Below, one piece after another: positions 35,640 to 44,350 of a DNA stretch of 52,314 bases (position 1 is the first letter of the stretch; each line of letters opens with the position of its first letter). Source of the stretch: Hyphomicrobiales bacterium. Its GTDB lineage: Bacteria; Pseudomonadota; Alphaproteobacteria; Rhizobiales; Xanthobacteraceae. The notes below the pieces were generated by a model that made no database searches, was not told the origin of the DNA, and was given only the letters and a program-made list of their open reading frames with translations. Position numbers and translations under genes: made by a program. The stretch covers positions 1-52,314 of the forward strand of contig JAFKKL010000019.1 of NCBI GenBank assembly GCA_017305595.1, written 5' to 3'.

Positions 35640-36620
35640 ATGTCGGTCGATGCCGCGAGCGCCATTACGACGGCCGCGAACGCCTCGCGAAACCGCGTGA
35701 CGGGTGCGATTCAACAGGCGGCGGCCACCACCGGCACCAGTTTCGAATATCTGCTTGCCACCGCGAAGATGGAATCCAACTTCAATCCGAGCGCGGTGGC
35801 GACGACGTCGTCGGCGCGAGGCCTGTTTCAATTCATCGACCAGACCTGGCTCGGCACCGTCAAGGAAGCCGGCGCGGCGCTGGGTTACGGCCAATATGCC
35901 GATGCCATCACGCGCTCGCCCTCCGGCGGCTATTCCGTGAGCGATCCGGCGATGCGCAAGGCCATTCTCGATCTGCGCAACGATCCCGCCGCCAGCGCCG
36001 CGATGGCCGGGGTGCTGACGCATTCCAACGGCTTCAAGCTAATCGGGGCGATCGGTCGCCGGCCAACCGACAGCGAGCTTTACATGGCTCACTTCATGGG
36101 CGTCGGCGGCGCCGCCAAGCTGATCGTCAACGCCGAGAACAATCCTGGCGCGAGCGGCGCCCAACTGTTTCCAAGCGCAGCCGCCGCCAACCGTCCGATC
36201 TTCTATGACCGGAGCGGCCGCCCGCGCAGTGTGTCCGAAGTCTATTCCGTGCTGTCGTCGCGCTACGCCAGCGCCGCGCGCTCGGGTGTGGCCGGCACTG
36301 CCGTGGCCTCTGCGAGCGCGGCTTCGGCGGTTCGAGTGGCATCGGCTCCCGTCGACAATGCGGCTTATCTGTCCAGCTTTCCGGATGCCCGCGCGGTGAA
36401 GCCGGTGTCTGCCGGGCAGCCGTCGCAAGATCTGTCGTTTCGTACGCTATTTCAAACCGGCGACCGGGCGCAGCCGGTATCGCAGGCCGTGCAGCAACTC
36501 TGGGCCAATGGCCAATCGCAGTCGGCGGCGGCGTCGGACGCATTGCGCGCGACGCCCGAAGTCCGTGCACCGCGGCCATTCGACCTCTTCAGCGATCGCG
36601 CCGGCATTTTCAGCAGCTAG
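35640..36620 (+). CDS. SLT-type lytic transglycosylase without signal peptide
   Basis: 326-aa protein. The SLT domain occupies the N-terminal ~180 residues: catalytic Glu45 in TAKMESNFNPSAV, motif SARGLFQFIDQTWLG, and YMAHFMGVGGAAKLI. The C-terminal half is Ala/Ser/Pro-rich and probably disordered. No Sec or Tat signal is visible, so export would need a special route such as the flagellar apparatus, as for FlgJ/SleL-like flagellar muramidases (inference). Preceded by a strong CtrA-type site. Confidence 0.85.
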   Translation: MSVDAASAITTAANASRNRVTGAIQQAAATTGTSFEYLLATAKMESNFNPSAVATTSSARGLFQFIDQTWLGTVKEAGAALGYGQYADAITRSPSGGYSVSDPAMRKAILDLRNDPAASAAMAGVLTHSNGFKLIGAIGRRPTDSELYMAHFMGVGGAAKLIVNAENNPGASGAQLFPSAAAANRPIFYDRSGRPRSVSEVYSVLSSRYASAARSGVAGTAVASASAASAVRVASAPVDNAAYLSSFPDARAVKPVSAGQPSQDLSFRTLFQTGDRAQPVSQAVQQLWANGQSQSAAASDALRATPEVRAPRPFDLFSDRAGIFSS

Positions 36621-36788
36621 AAATCGCCGTCTTAGCTTCTCGCGCATAAGCGAGCAGGCTCGCGATCCTTAACAAATCCTCAATCGACGCAGCGGGTTAT
36701 GGTGAACCCTTTGTTAAGCGTCATGGTTTATTTTGTCTGACAGTGGCATCACGTTTGGTGTCTTGATGTTGCGTAGGCCTGAACAAGC

Positions 36789-37964
36789 ATGATCGTTCGG
36801 CAGTTCATTTCCTGGGTACGTACCGCGCCTGCCGGTGAGCGCGCGGAGGCCACACGATCTTTGGCGCGCGCCTGGCTGATATCCAATCTTTCCGAAGACG
36901 ATCGCGCAGCAGCGGAAGGCGCGCTGCTGATGCTGCTGGACGATCCGTCGTCGCTGGTGCGCCAGACCATGGCCGAGGTCTTCGCCGGGAGTGCGCATGC
37001 GCCCGCCACCATCGTGCGTGCGCTGTCACTCGATCAATCCTCGGTGGCATTGCCGATCCTCGAACATTCGCCGCTGCTGATAGACGCGGATCTGGTCGAT
37101 CTCGTCGCGACCGGAAATTCCGAGACGCAATGCGCGATTGCGCGCCGCGCCAATCTGCCGGCGTCGGTGTGCGCCGCCATTGCCGAGGTCGGGTCGCCGG
37201 CTGCCGCGCTCGAACTGATCGAGAACCCGCATGCCGAGTTGGCCTCATTTTCGTGGGATCGCATCGTCGAGCGTCACGGTCATCTCGCCGCCATTCGCGA
37301 ATCGATGCTGGGGCTGGATGACTTACCGCCAGCGACGCGGCTGGCGTTGATCGAGAAACTCTCCAATACATTGGCGCAGTTCGTCGTCGCCCGTCGATGG
37401 CTCAGCTCCGATCGCGCCGAACGGATCGTGGTCGAAGCCCGCGATCGCTCGGCCGTCAATCTCGCGACCCGTTCGCGCGGTGACGAGACGGGGCAACTGG
37501 TGTCGCACTTGCGCGCTACCGGGCAACTTACGGCGGGGTTGATCCTGCGTGCTTTGCTGTCGGGCAATCTCGAACTGTTCGACCGCGCGCTGGTCGAACT
37601 GTCGGGACTTCCATCACAGCGCGTTGCGGCGCTGCTGTACGATCGTGGTGGTTCAAGCCTCGACGCGTTGCTGACCCGTGCCGGTTTGCCGTCCTCCACC
37701 TTCCCGGCGTTCCGCGCCGCGTTGGATGCGACCAACGAGATCGGCTTTGTCGGAACGATCGATGGCGCAGCGCGGCTGCGCCGCCGCATGGTGGAACGCG
37801 TGCTGACTCGCTGCGAGGCCGATCCGGACGTCTCCGAGCCGTTGTTGATCCTGCTGCGTCGCTTCGCCACGGAATCCGCGCGTGAGGAAGCGCGGGTGTT
37901 CTGCGATCAACTGGTGGCGGACGTCATCGATATCGCGCCGGAGCATCAACGCATCGCGGCGTAG
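36789..37964 (+). CDS. DUF2336 domain protein
   Basis: 391-aa mainly helical cytoplasmic protein, with many Arg/Ala/Asp helices resembling HEAT-like repeats (DRAAAEGALLMLLDDPSSLV, RQTMAEVFAGSAHAPATIVR, AIARRANLPASVCAAIAEVG). The pattern is that of the alphaproteobacterial DUF2336 family. The upstream gap has TTAAC words but no full CtrA match. Function unknown; family members often lie near motility or cell-cycle genes. Confidence 0.8.
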   Translation: MIVRQFISWVRTAPAGERAEATRSLARAWLISNLSEDDRAAAEGALLMLLDDPSSLVRQTMAEVFAGSAHAPATIVRALSLDQSSVALPILEHSPLLIDADLVDLVATGNSETQCAIARRANLPASVCAAIAEVGSPAAALELIENPHAELASFSWDRIVERHGHLAAIRESMLGLDDLPPATRLALIEKLSNTLAQFVVARRWLSSDRAERIVVEARDRSAVNLATRSRGDETGQLVSHLRATGQLTAGLILRALLSGNLELFDRALVELSGLPSQRVAALLYDRGGSSLDALLTRAGLPSSTFPAFRAALDATNEIGFVGTIDGAARLRRRMVERVLTRCEADPDVSEPLLILLRRFATESAREEARVFCDQLVADVIDIAPEHQRIAA

Positions 37965-37977
37965 TCGTCTCAACACG

Positions 37978-38053
37978 CGTCATTGCCGCGCTCGACCCGG
38001 CATCGATCAATTCATGACGATGGATGCGCGGATCAAGTCCGCACATGACGACG
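37978..38053. repeat. Intergenic palindromic repeat (Bradyrhizobiaceae-type)
   Basis: Two imperfectly inverted arms, CGTCATTGCCGCGCTCGACC... (37978-38008) and GATGGATGCGCGGATCAAGT... (38019-38050, ending CATGACG), flank a 10-bp centre. The wording (GTCAT..GC..G.TTGA.CC.GC.CATC) is that of a widespread short palindromic repeat between genes in this family. It lies between convergent genes and may act as a transcript end. Confidence 0.55.
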
Positions 38054-38080
38054 AGTGATATTGTCGGAACCCGAAAGAAT

Positions 38081-38659
38081 CTACTCGCCCGGCACAATGC
38101 TCGGCGCGAGGATGGCCTCGAGATGTTCGGGGCGATCGTGGTTGACGGCCTTCAGGTAGTCGTCGGCGACGCCGCGCAGGTGAGCGCTCAAGGTTTCGGC
38201 GACGCCGATCCGATCGATATTGGTTTGTTCGCGGACGATGGCCTGAATGGCCTGCACGTGATGGGCGATCAGATCGGCCGGCACCGTCGCAATATCGGGC
38301 GCATGTTCGATGATGCGGCACAGGCTGTCGGCGGCCGCACCGGCGGCTGCGTATCCGAAGGTCGCAGCATCGCCCTTGATATCGTGCGCGGCCCGGAACA
38401 GTTCATCCCGCGCCGCTGGCGTGAAGCCAGCTTTGACGATCGTGTCATAGGCGGCGGCGAGTCGATTGCACTCCGCCTGCATCCAGTTGTCGAATTCGCC
38501 CGAGAGATCAGCCAATGCCTGCTCGGCGCGCGCGACGGGATCGTCCGCGTCCTTGTCTTCGACATACTGCACCGCATGACGCAGTGGATTGGGCTGCGTG
38601 ATGACATGGTGGTCGGCATATGCTTGGACGTGCGGCGCGGGCGGCTTGGGTTTGGCCAT
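38081..38659 (-). CDS. Hpt-domain phosphotransfer protein
   Basis: 192-aa cytoplasmic protein with the Hpt signature FRAAHDIKGDAATFGYAAAG; His92 is the expected phospho-acceptor. The N-terminal ~45 residues are non-conserved. It is the second gene of an operon with the response regulator (20-bp gap). It is a probable relay between an unlinked hybrid kinase and its receiver partner; no kinase gene is nearby. Confidence 0.88.
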   Translation of the reverse strand: MAKPKPPAPHVQAYADHHVITQPNPLRHAVQYVEDKDADDPVARAEQALADLSGEFDNWMQAECNRLAAAYDTIVKAGFTPAARDELFRAAHDIKGDAATFGYAAAGAAADSLCRIIEHAPDIATVPADLIAHHVQAIQAIVREQTNIDRIGVAETLSAHLRGVADDYLKAVNHDRPEHLEAILAPSIVPGE

Positions 38660-38679
38660 CGTTCAATCCCTTGAGCGGG

Positions 38680-39225
38680 TTATCCCGGCATCCGTGCTTT
38701 GTCCATCAACGATGGCTGCTGCATGATATCGGCTTTGTTGCCGGTTCGGCGCTCCGGGCCGACATATGAACTGTTGACGTTGCGCCGTCGGTCCGGTCCG
38801 AAGTAATTTTTGGTCTTGATGAACGGGCGCGGGTTGGTGACGACGTTCATGATGCGTTGATGAAGACCCTTCGCCGAAATCGGCTTGGCGAGAAATTCGG
38901 TGACGCCGGCATCACGCGCCAGCGTGACGCGCCGCTTCTCCGAATGTCCGGTCAGCATGATGATCGGCGCGTAGGGATTGCCGTTGGCGTCCGGCTGCCG
39001 GATCATCTGCGCCAGTTCGAGGCCGTCGAAGATCGGCATCGCCCAGTCGGTGATGACGATGTCGGGCACGTAGTGGCTGAACATCTCCAGCGCGGTCGCG
39101 CCATCCTCGGCTTCGTACACTTCGCGCGCGCCGAACGAATGCAGCAGCGTGCGCAGAATCCGGCGCATGTGCGGGTTGTCGTCGGAGACGAGAAAGCGGA
39201 GCTTGTTGAAATCGATCCGGTACAT
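38680..39225 (-). CDS. Response regulator, receiver domain with basic tail
   Basis: 181-aa protein. The CheY-like receiver spans about 8-130, with acidic pocket Asp15/Asp16 (LVSDDNPHM), phospho-Asp60 (VITDWAMPIFDG), Thr92 (MLTGHSEKRR) and Lys114 (FLAKPISAKG). The C-terminal 50 residues have two Arg-rich motifs (GPDRRRN and GPERRT) and no known output domain. Co-transcribed with the Hpt gene. Likely a relay component, perhaps for motility or cell cycle. Confidence 0.9.
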   Translation of the reverse strand: MYRIDFNKLRFLVSDDNPHMRRILRTLLHSFGAREVYEAEDGATALEMFSHYVPDIVITDWAMPIFDGLELAQMIRQPDANGNPYAPIIMLTGHSEKRRVTLARDAGVTEFLAKPISAKGLHQRIMNVVTNPRPFIKTKNYFGPDRRRNVNSSYVGPERRTGNKADIMQQPSLMDKARMPG

Positions 39226-39335
39226 CAAACGGCTCTGGACGCGGCGCCGGCGGAGGCCGATATACGCGGCGTTAACTATAGGCAGGTGCCGTTAAGGAAT
39301 GGTTGCCGGCGTGCTTCGTCGAAGAGAGCGCCCGG

Positions 39336-40115
39336 TCAGTAGCCGAATTGCTCGCTCAGGATGCGTTCTTCGAGGCTGTGGCCGGGATCGAACAGCATCC
39401 GCATCGAAATCGTCTTGTCCGACAAAATCTCGACCCGGACCGCGTTGCGCGCCTCATCGTGATCGGCAACAGCCGCCACCGGTCGTTTATCGCTCTCCAG
39501 CACCTCGATCACTACGAACGCCGAATCCGGGAGCAGGGCGCCGCGCCAGCGACGGGGCCGGAACGCGCTGATCGGCGTCAGTGCCAGCAGAGCAGCGTTG
39601 ATCGGCAGGATCGGACCCTGCGCCGAGAGATTGTAGGCGGTGGAGCCGGCAGGTGTCGCCACCATGACGCCGTCGGCGACCAGTTCGGCCATTCGCTCGC
39701 GTTCGTCGATCAGGATGCGCAGTCGCGCGGCCTGATGGGTCTGGCGGAAGACCGAAACTTCGTTGATGGCGTGATGCAGGTGCACGCTGCCGTTGCTGTC
39801 GGTCGCGCGCATCAACAGCGGATGGATCACAGTGTCACGCGCGGCGGCAAGCCGCGCATATAAATCCTCGGAACGATACTCGTTCATGAGGAAGCCGACG
39901 GTGCCGCGATGCATACCGTAGATCGGTTTTCCCGAACGCATCAGTTGATGCAGCGTCTGCAACATCAATCCGTCGCCGCCGAGCGCCACGACGACATCAG
40001 CTTTCGAAGGCGGATGATTGCCATAGGTCTTCACGAGGGCGTCGAGAGCTTGCTGGGCTTCCGCGCTCGTTCCCGCGACGAAGGCGATCCGGTTGTATCG
40101 CTTGGGTGTCGTCAT
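39336..40115 (-). CDS. nadK: NAD kinase
   Basis: 259-aa enzyme making NADP from NAD and ATP. It has the GGDG motif ([20 protein letters not shown]), [10 protein letters not shown], the NE motif in [11 protein letters not shown], and [20 protein letters not shown]. The length is that of the short rhizobial branch. ATG 40115 is chosen because the conserved N-terminal [15 protein letters not shown] follows about 10 residues later; upstream ATGs are in frame. Confidence 0.93.
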   Translation of the reverse strand: MTTPKRYNRIAFVAGTSAEAQQALDALVKTYGNHPPSKADVVVALGGDGLMLQTLHQLMRSGKPIYGMHRGTVGFLMNEYRSEDLYARLAAARDTVIHPLLMRATDSNGSVHLHHAINEVSVFRQTHQAARLRILIDERERMAELVADGVMVATPAGSTAYNLSAQGPILPINAALLALTPISAFRPRRWRGALLPDSAFVVIEVLESDKRPVAAVADHDEARNAVRVEILSDKTISMRMLFDPGHSLEERILSEQFGY

Positions 40116-40250
40116 CAACAATCGGCCCATGTGAGGCGCGTGGCGCGAGGAGCACGCCACTCGGTCGTCTATACGACCTTTGCCGCATTTGTCGAGCGGA
40201 TCAATCTTTCTCGGTGAATCCGTGAACTGGCAAATACCTGTCGAACAACG

Positions 40251-40287
40251 AAAAGCCGGTACAGCGAAGCGTTGCACCGGCTTTTTT
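40251..40287. terminator. Bidirectional intrinsic terminator
   Basis: AAAAGCCGGT (40251-40260) pairs with ACCGGCTTTTTT (40276-40287) around a 15-nt loop. On the minus strand it ends the TPR gene (GCCGGT...ACCGGC then TTTT); it reads as a terminator from either side. Confidence 0.85.
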
Positions 40288-40304
40288 GGAAAGATCGCGT
40301 GGCT

Positions 40305-40859
40305 TCAATAGACGAGGCCGTTGGCCGATGTTTTGTCGAGCGCGGCTGCGAGCGAGCGATACTCGGCGCATTCGGTGCCGCACAACTGAGCAATGCGATG
40401 CAGGTGATATTGCGCCTGTTCGCGATTGCCCTGTTCGATCTGCCACAGGCCGTAATATTGCCAGGTGCGGACGTGGCTCGGGTCGGCCTTCAAAGCACGT
40501 TCGTACCAGGTCTGGGCGAGTTGGTAGTTGCCGAGCTTGCGATAGGAGTAGCCGATCAGATTTGCGACGTCGGCGCGGTCGTCGTGACGGAGCGCCTTCA
40601 ACTGCTCGATCGCGCCGGCGTAGTCGTGGTTGTCGTAGATCGTTGCGTAGGCGTGGCGATAGCTCTGCAGAAATGCTGGATCGTCGGCACTGGATTTCTT
40701 TTTCTTTGCTTTCTTGGAATCTTTCGGTGCCGACTTGGTGGCCGGCGGTGCCGAGGGTTCGTCTGATCCGGCGGCGAAAGCGGGCGTGAACACCGATGGC
40801 ATGGCCAGTGCCGCCGTCAGAACCGCGGCGGCCATCCATTTCATCACAGATTGGCTCAT
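40305..40859 (-). CDS. Exported TPR-repeat protein
   Basis: 184-aa periplasmic protein. Signal peptide MAAAVLTAALAMPSVFTPAFAA, then a Lys-rich linker (KDSKKAKKKKSS) and about three TPR-like units (YAGAIEQLKALRHDDRADVA, IGYSYRKLGNYQLAQTWYER, ALKADPSHVRTWQYYGLWQI). The C-terminal CGTEC could form a disulfide. A protein-protein interaction role is likely; partner unknown. Confidence 0.85.
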   Translation of the reverse strand: MSQSVMKWMAAAVLTAALAMPSVFTPAFAAGSDEPSAPPATKSAPKDSKKAKKKKSSADDPAFLQSYRHAYATIYDNHDYAGAIEQLKALRHDDRADVANLIGYSYRKLGNYQLAQTWYERALKADPSHVRTWQYYGLWQIEQGNREQAQYHLHRIAQLCGTECAEYRSLAAALDKTSANGLVY

Positions 40860-41035
40860 GGTTGCTCCTGTTCGTCCGGGTTGATGCGAATGGACCTTGG
40901 GTCAAGTACGCTTTGGATCAAACCTCCCGGCGACGGGAATATTCCATCACGGCGGCGCATTCTTGTCATCCGTTTTGCGGCAGGGCGGGGCGCCTCCCGC
41001 CGCCTGGTGATGACAAACAATTCATCCAGATGAAC

Positions 41036-41055
41036 GAAGTCCGCCGACGGACTTC
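41036..41055. repeat. Short inverted repeat upstream of the His-rich gene
   Basis: GAAGTCCG-CCGA-CGGACTTC, a perfect 8-bp hairpin about 96 bp before the ATG at 41151. It could be an operator or mRNA leader structure. Confidence 0.3.
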
Positions 41056-41150
41056 AGCCGGGGTTCAGTCACGGACCTCTAGGCTCGTATCCATGATCGA
41101 CGAGCCCGGCCATTCGACCGGTCAACTTCGTGATCGAACAGGAGATGACC

Positions 41151-41390
41151 ATGATCAAGACAATTTCCGCCGCGTTGCTCGCCGTGTCCATGCTCGCCGC
41201 ACCCGCGATGGCTGCCGGCCCGTCGCATGCCCATACAAAGTCGGTCGCTTTCAGCGGCTCGCATGTCAGCACGAAAGTGCTCAACGCGCAGGCCCGGATG
41301 CACAAGCATCGCTCGGTGCGTCACCATCGCCACCTGCGTGGGCACCACGCCCACAAGCCGATCGTGATGCATCGCGGCCATCGCCACTAA
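41151..41390 (+). CDS. Small exported histidine-rich protein
   Basis: 79-aa protein with a clear Sec signal (MIKTISAALLAVSMLAAPAMAA). The mature ~57 residues carry about 15 His and many Arg/Lys, densest at the C-terminus (MHKHRSVRHHRHLRGHHAHK). It could bind metal such as Ni, Cu or Zn in the periplasm; this is inferred only from composition. GGAG lies 6 nt before ATG 41151. A strong terminator follows. Confidence 0.75.
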   Translation: MIKTISAALLAVSMLAAPAMAAGPSHAHTKSVAFSGSHVSTKVLNAQARMHKHRSVRHHRHLRGHHAHKPIVMHRGHRH

Positions 41391-41407
41391 GGCGCGCTGC
41401 ATTAACG

Positions 41408-41450
41408 CCCGGGCTTCACGTCGGATCGACGTGAGCCCGGGTTTGTCTTG
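41408..41450. terminator. Intrinsic terminator between convergent genes
   Basis: CCCGGGCT-T-CACGTCG (41408-41423) pairs with CGACGTGAGCCCGGG (41427-41441), one bulged T, followed by TTTGTCTTG. A 15-bp stem serving the His-rich gene and possibly the convergent hydrolase gene. Confidence 0.82.
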
Positions 41451-42647
41451 TCAGGCTAGGAATGCGTCGGCGACGGCGTCGAAGCCGCGCCGCCATGACA
41501 ACGCATGATCGGGATCGAGCGGAATTGCTTCCGAAGCCAGCCGCACAATCACCAGTTCGGCCTCGGGATGGATGTAGATCCATTGGCCGTGAATGCCGAG
41601 CGCGCAAAGAACACCTTCGGTGCGATCGATCTGATACCATTTGCTGCGATAGCTGGCGCCGGGGAACAGTTCCGCGAAATCGCCGCGTGCCCATGCCGCG
41701 CTGGTGTCGTGCTCGTTGATATCGTCGATCCACCAGCCCGGCACCACCTGACGGCCATCGGCGCCGACACCGCGCCGCCGCATCATTTCGCCGAAGCGGG
41801 CGAGGTCACGCGGCGTCACGCAGATGCCGCCGGCGGCGCGCATCGCGCCGTGGGAATCTACCGTCACATAGCCGTCATGCTCCGCACCGAGCGGCCCCCA
41901 CAGATACTCGCTGAGAATATCCGACAGCGGTTGATCGCAGGCGCGCTCATAGACCCAGCCGAGCACGTCGGTGTTGGTCGAGACATAGTGGAACGTATCG
42001 CCATGCGGCTTGCCGTCCGGACGCATCGTCGCCAGGAAGCGTCGCACGTCCGTGACTTCACGTCCGGGAGGAGGGATGTCCCAACCCATGGCGTAACGAT
42101 AGCGGATCACGTCGCCGTCGGGATCGTCATAGTCCTCGACGAACTTGATGCCGACCGTCATGTCGAGCAGATGGCGCACGGTGGCGTTGCCATAAACTGA
42201 GCGTTCGAGTTCGGGCACGTAGTCGGTGATGAGATCGTCGGGGTCGAGCAGGTTGCGATCGGTCAGAATGCCGCCGAGCGAACCGCAGATCGATTTGCTG
42301 ACGGAGAACACGATATGCGGCGTTCGCGCATCCATGCCATTGGCGTACCACTCGGCGGCGATGCGTCCGCGTCGCAACATCACCAGCGCATCGGTGTGGG
42401 TGTCGCGCAACGCTTTCGCCAGAGTTGTGGGCTGGCCACCGATACCGACGAATTCGATATCCTCGATGCTTTCCAGGCTTGCTTCGAATGGCTTGCCCGG
42501 ATGCGTCGCCGCGATATTCGCGGTCGGCAGCAGGCGGCGCACGTTGCGGTAGCTCCAGCTATTGAACGGCGACTGACGCCAGTTCGCCAGCGTCACTTGC
42601 CTGTCCGGCGTCGGCGGATAATCGTTCATCAAATCTTTGGCGATCAT
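41451..42647 (-). CDS. Serine hydrolase of the beta-lactamase / NylB-like family
   Basis: 398-aa penicillin-recognising-fold protein. The catalytic SxxK is S115-V-S-K118 in IVFSVSKSICGS; Tyr221 lies in FHYVSTNTDVLGW; the third region is near CALGIHGQWIYI. The layout (FVGIGGQPTTLAKAL before the SxxK block) recalls 6-aminohexanoate-dimer hydrolase NylB and class C esterases. No signal peptide, so cytoplasmic like NylB and not a resistance beta-lactamase. Substrate unknown. An ATG at 42629 is also possible. Confidence 0.88.
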   Translation of the reverse strand: MIAKDLMNDYPPTPDRQVTLANWRQSPFNSWSYRNVRRLLPTANIAATHPGKPFEASLESIEDIEFVGIGGQPTTLAKALRDTHTDALVMLRRGRIAAEWYANGMDARTPHIVFSVSKSICGSLGGILTDRNLLDPDDLITDYVPELERSVYGNATVRHLLDMTVGIKFVEDYDDPDGDVIRYRYAMGWDIPPPGREVTDVRRFLATMRPDGKPHGDTFHYVSTNTDVLGWVYERACDQPLSDILSEYLWGPLGAEHDGYVTVDSHGAMRAAGGICVTPRDLARFGEMMRRRGVGADGRQVVPGWWIDDINEHDTSAAWARGDFAELFPGASYRSKWYQIDRTEGVLCALGIHGQWIYIHPEAELVIVRLASEAIPLDPDHALSWRRGFDAVADAFLA

Positions 42648-42857
42648 GTCGTCTCCCTGGCCCCGTCGTGGCGCACGATAACGCGCCCGCGAGCGTTGAT
42701 GGCTGCGCGGGTAGTGTAGAGACAGATCGATTCCGATGGAACCCGGAGCGGCGCTCTGACACAGTTACGTACGAACGTTGCTATTTGAATGCCATCACGC
42801 AACCAAATTGATGCCACGTTGTTTCAAGAGGGTCTTCTCACAACAAGGGGACCTGCC

Positions 42858-43583
42858 ATGAAGACGTTTGTGTTCGCGACGGCTGCATCGTTCGCGCTAG
42901 CTGTATCGGCCGTAAGTGGGGTTGCGAATGCGGCGGACCTGCCGCCACGGCCTTATACGAAAGCGCCACCGCCGGTAACCGCGCCGGCCATCGTCTACAA
43001 CTGGACCGGCTTTTACATCGGTGGTCATCTTGGCGGCGTGTTCTCGGGCGATAGTGGTCTGCAAGGCAGCGATGCGCGGTTCATGGGCGGCGTGCAGGGC
43101 GGCTACGACTATCAGTTCGCCAACAACTGGGTGCTGGGTCTGGAGGCGAATTATAGCTGGCTGGCTTCGGCAGGCGGCGGTGTGCTGTTTCCGGGCGGAA
43201 CGGTGGCCTCGCTGGATAATCGCGGCCTGGGATCGGTCACTGGCCGACTCGGTTTCACCACCGGGCCGGTGCTGCTCTATGCCAAGGGCGGTTACGCGTT
43301 CAGGGACAGCAATCTTGACGTGAGCTTCGCCGGCGTTTCGCAACCGTTCAGCGTCGACGGAAATCGCAAGGACGGCTACACCGTCGGCGCCGGTCTTGAA
43401 TATATGTTCGCGCCGAATTGGTCGGCCAAGGTCGAGTATCAGTACTACAACTTCGGCAACACCACATTCACGGCCGGTCCGGCCGATATCGTCGGCACGA
43501 GCTTCCGCAACGACGAACATACGGTCAAGGCCGGCTTGAATTATCGCTTTGGCTGGGGTGGTCCGGCGGCCTCGAATTACTAA
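42858..43583 (+). CDS. Outer membrane beta-barrel protein (Omp25/31 family)
   Basis: 241-aa outer-membrane protein. Signal peptide FVFATAASFALAVSAVSGVA with cleavage ANA|AD, then the typical rhizobial linker LPPRPYTKAPPPVTAP, followed by an eight-stranded barrel (WTGFYIGGHLGGVF, GGVQGGYDYQFANNWVLGLE) ending in VKAGLNYRFGW. AAGGGGA lies 8 nt before ATG 42858. A good terminator follows. Confidence 0.92.
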   Translation: MKTFVFATAASFALAVSAVSGVANAADLPPRPYTKAPPPVTAPAIVYNWTGFYIGGHLGGVFSGDSGLQGSDARFMGGVQGGYDYQFANNWVLGLEANYSWLASAGGGVLFPGGTVASLDNRGLGSVTGRLGFTTGPVLLYAKGGYAFRDSNLDVSFAGVSQPFSVDGNRKDGYTVGAGLEYMFAPNWSAKVEYQYYNFGNTTFTAGPADIVGTSFRNDEHTVKAGLNYRFGWGGPAASNY

Positions 43584-43615
43584 CGGCTTCGAGGTAGTGT
43601 TCATTGCGCGATTTG

Positions 43616-43646
43616 AAGGGCCGGCCGTTGAGCCGGCCTTTCGTTT
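43616..43646 (+). terminator. Intrinsic terminator after the barrel gene
   Basis: GGCCGGC (43619-43625) and GCCGGCC (43632-43638) around a 6-nt loop, followed by TTTCGTTT. Confidence 0.75.
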
Positions 43647-43683
43647 GCGTGACGCTGGATAATCGTAAGCGGTCGAAACGACC

Positions 43684-43983
43684 TTAGATGTCGCCGAGAT
43701 CGAAGGCGCCAAGCCGGAACTCATCCGGTGTTTCACCGAGCGGCGTCACCGCGACCAGCGTAAATGACGCGTGAGGATGATCCTGCCAGATGGCGATGTC
43801 CTCGGCTGTGACCGTGAGCCAGCCGAACCTAAAAAGATACCGGCCGGGTTCCGCGACCTGACCGACCTCCCGCCACGCGATTTTTCGTGCGCAAACGTGT
43901 GTCACGGCGATGACTCCGTGAGGGCCGGTTGCCCGGCCGGTTGTGCCGATCGGCCGCGCTAGCTGGCGGCCGCAAACGATCAT
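43684..43983 (-). CDS. Small conserved hypothetical protein
   Basis: 99-aa protein with the block WREVGQVAEPGRYLFRFGWL followed by TVTAEDIAIWQDHPHASFTL, which looks conserved and structured. The first ~30 residues are less convincing and the true start could be internal. It has no signal or membrane segment. I do not recognise a function. It lies convergent with the barrel gene and 59 bp from tRNA-Thr. Confidence 0.55.
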   Translation of the reverse strand: MIVCGRQLARPIGTTGRATGPHGVIAVTHVCARKIAWREVGQVAEPGRYLFRFGWLTVTAEDIAIWQDHPHASFTLVAVTPLGETPDEFRLGAFDLGDI

Positions 43984-44041
43984 AATGTGATGTCGGGAGA
44001 ATTGTCAGCGCCGTCGCGGGATGATGCGGACGGAGGCGAGG

Positions 44042-44116
44042 TGGTGCCGGTTGAGAGGATTGAACTCCCGACCTTCGGTTTACAAAACCGCTGCTCTACC
44101 GCTGAGCTAAACCGGC
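44042..44116 (-). tRNA. tRNA-Thr (anticodon TGT)
   Basis: The minus strand folds as a 75-nt tRNA with encoded CCA: acceptor GCCGGTT/AACCGGC, D arm GCTC/GAGC, anticodon loop TTTGTAA (TGT, reads ACA), T loop TTCAATC. The first anticodon-stem pair (27-43) is G-A. Confidence 0.96.
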
Positions 44117-44350
44117 TGCCGGGCTGACTGCTAGCAGCGCAATTCCGTCGCGACAAGTCCGAACGCCACCGGTTGTCGGCGTATTTGCATCGGTGCGGCA
44201 CCGGTCGCGTTAAGGATTCCTCGCCCGATTGGTTGCAATTGGGCAGTGCGGAAACCTTACGCGTTAGGCTTACTGGCAGAATGCCGCGCGGTCTTAACCC
44301 CTGACGCACGCCGTTCGGTTACGGTGATCCATCATTTAAGGACACTCGAG

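Noticed and set aside
44110-44116. Integration site at tRNA-Thr
   Set aside because: The tRNA is intact with CCA and neither flank shows an integrase, a direct repeat or a composition shift.
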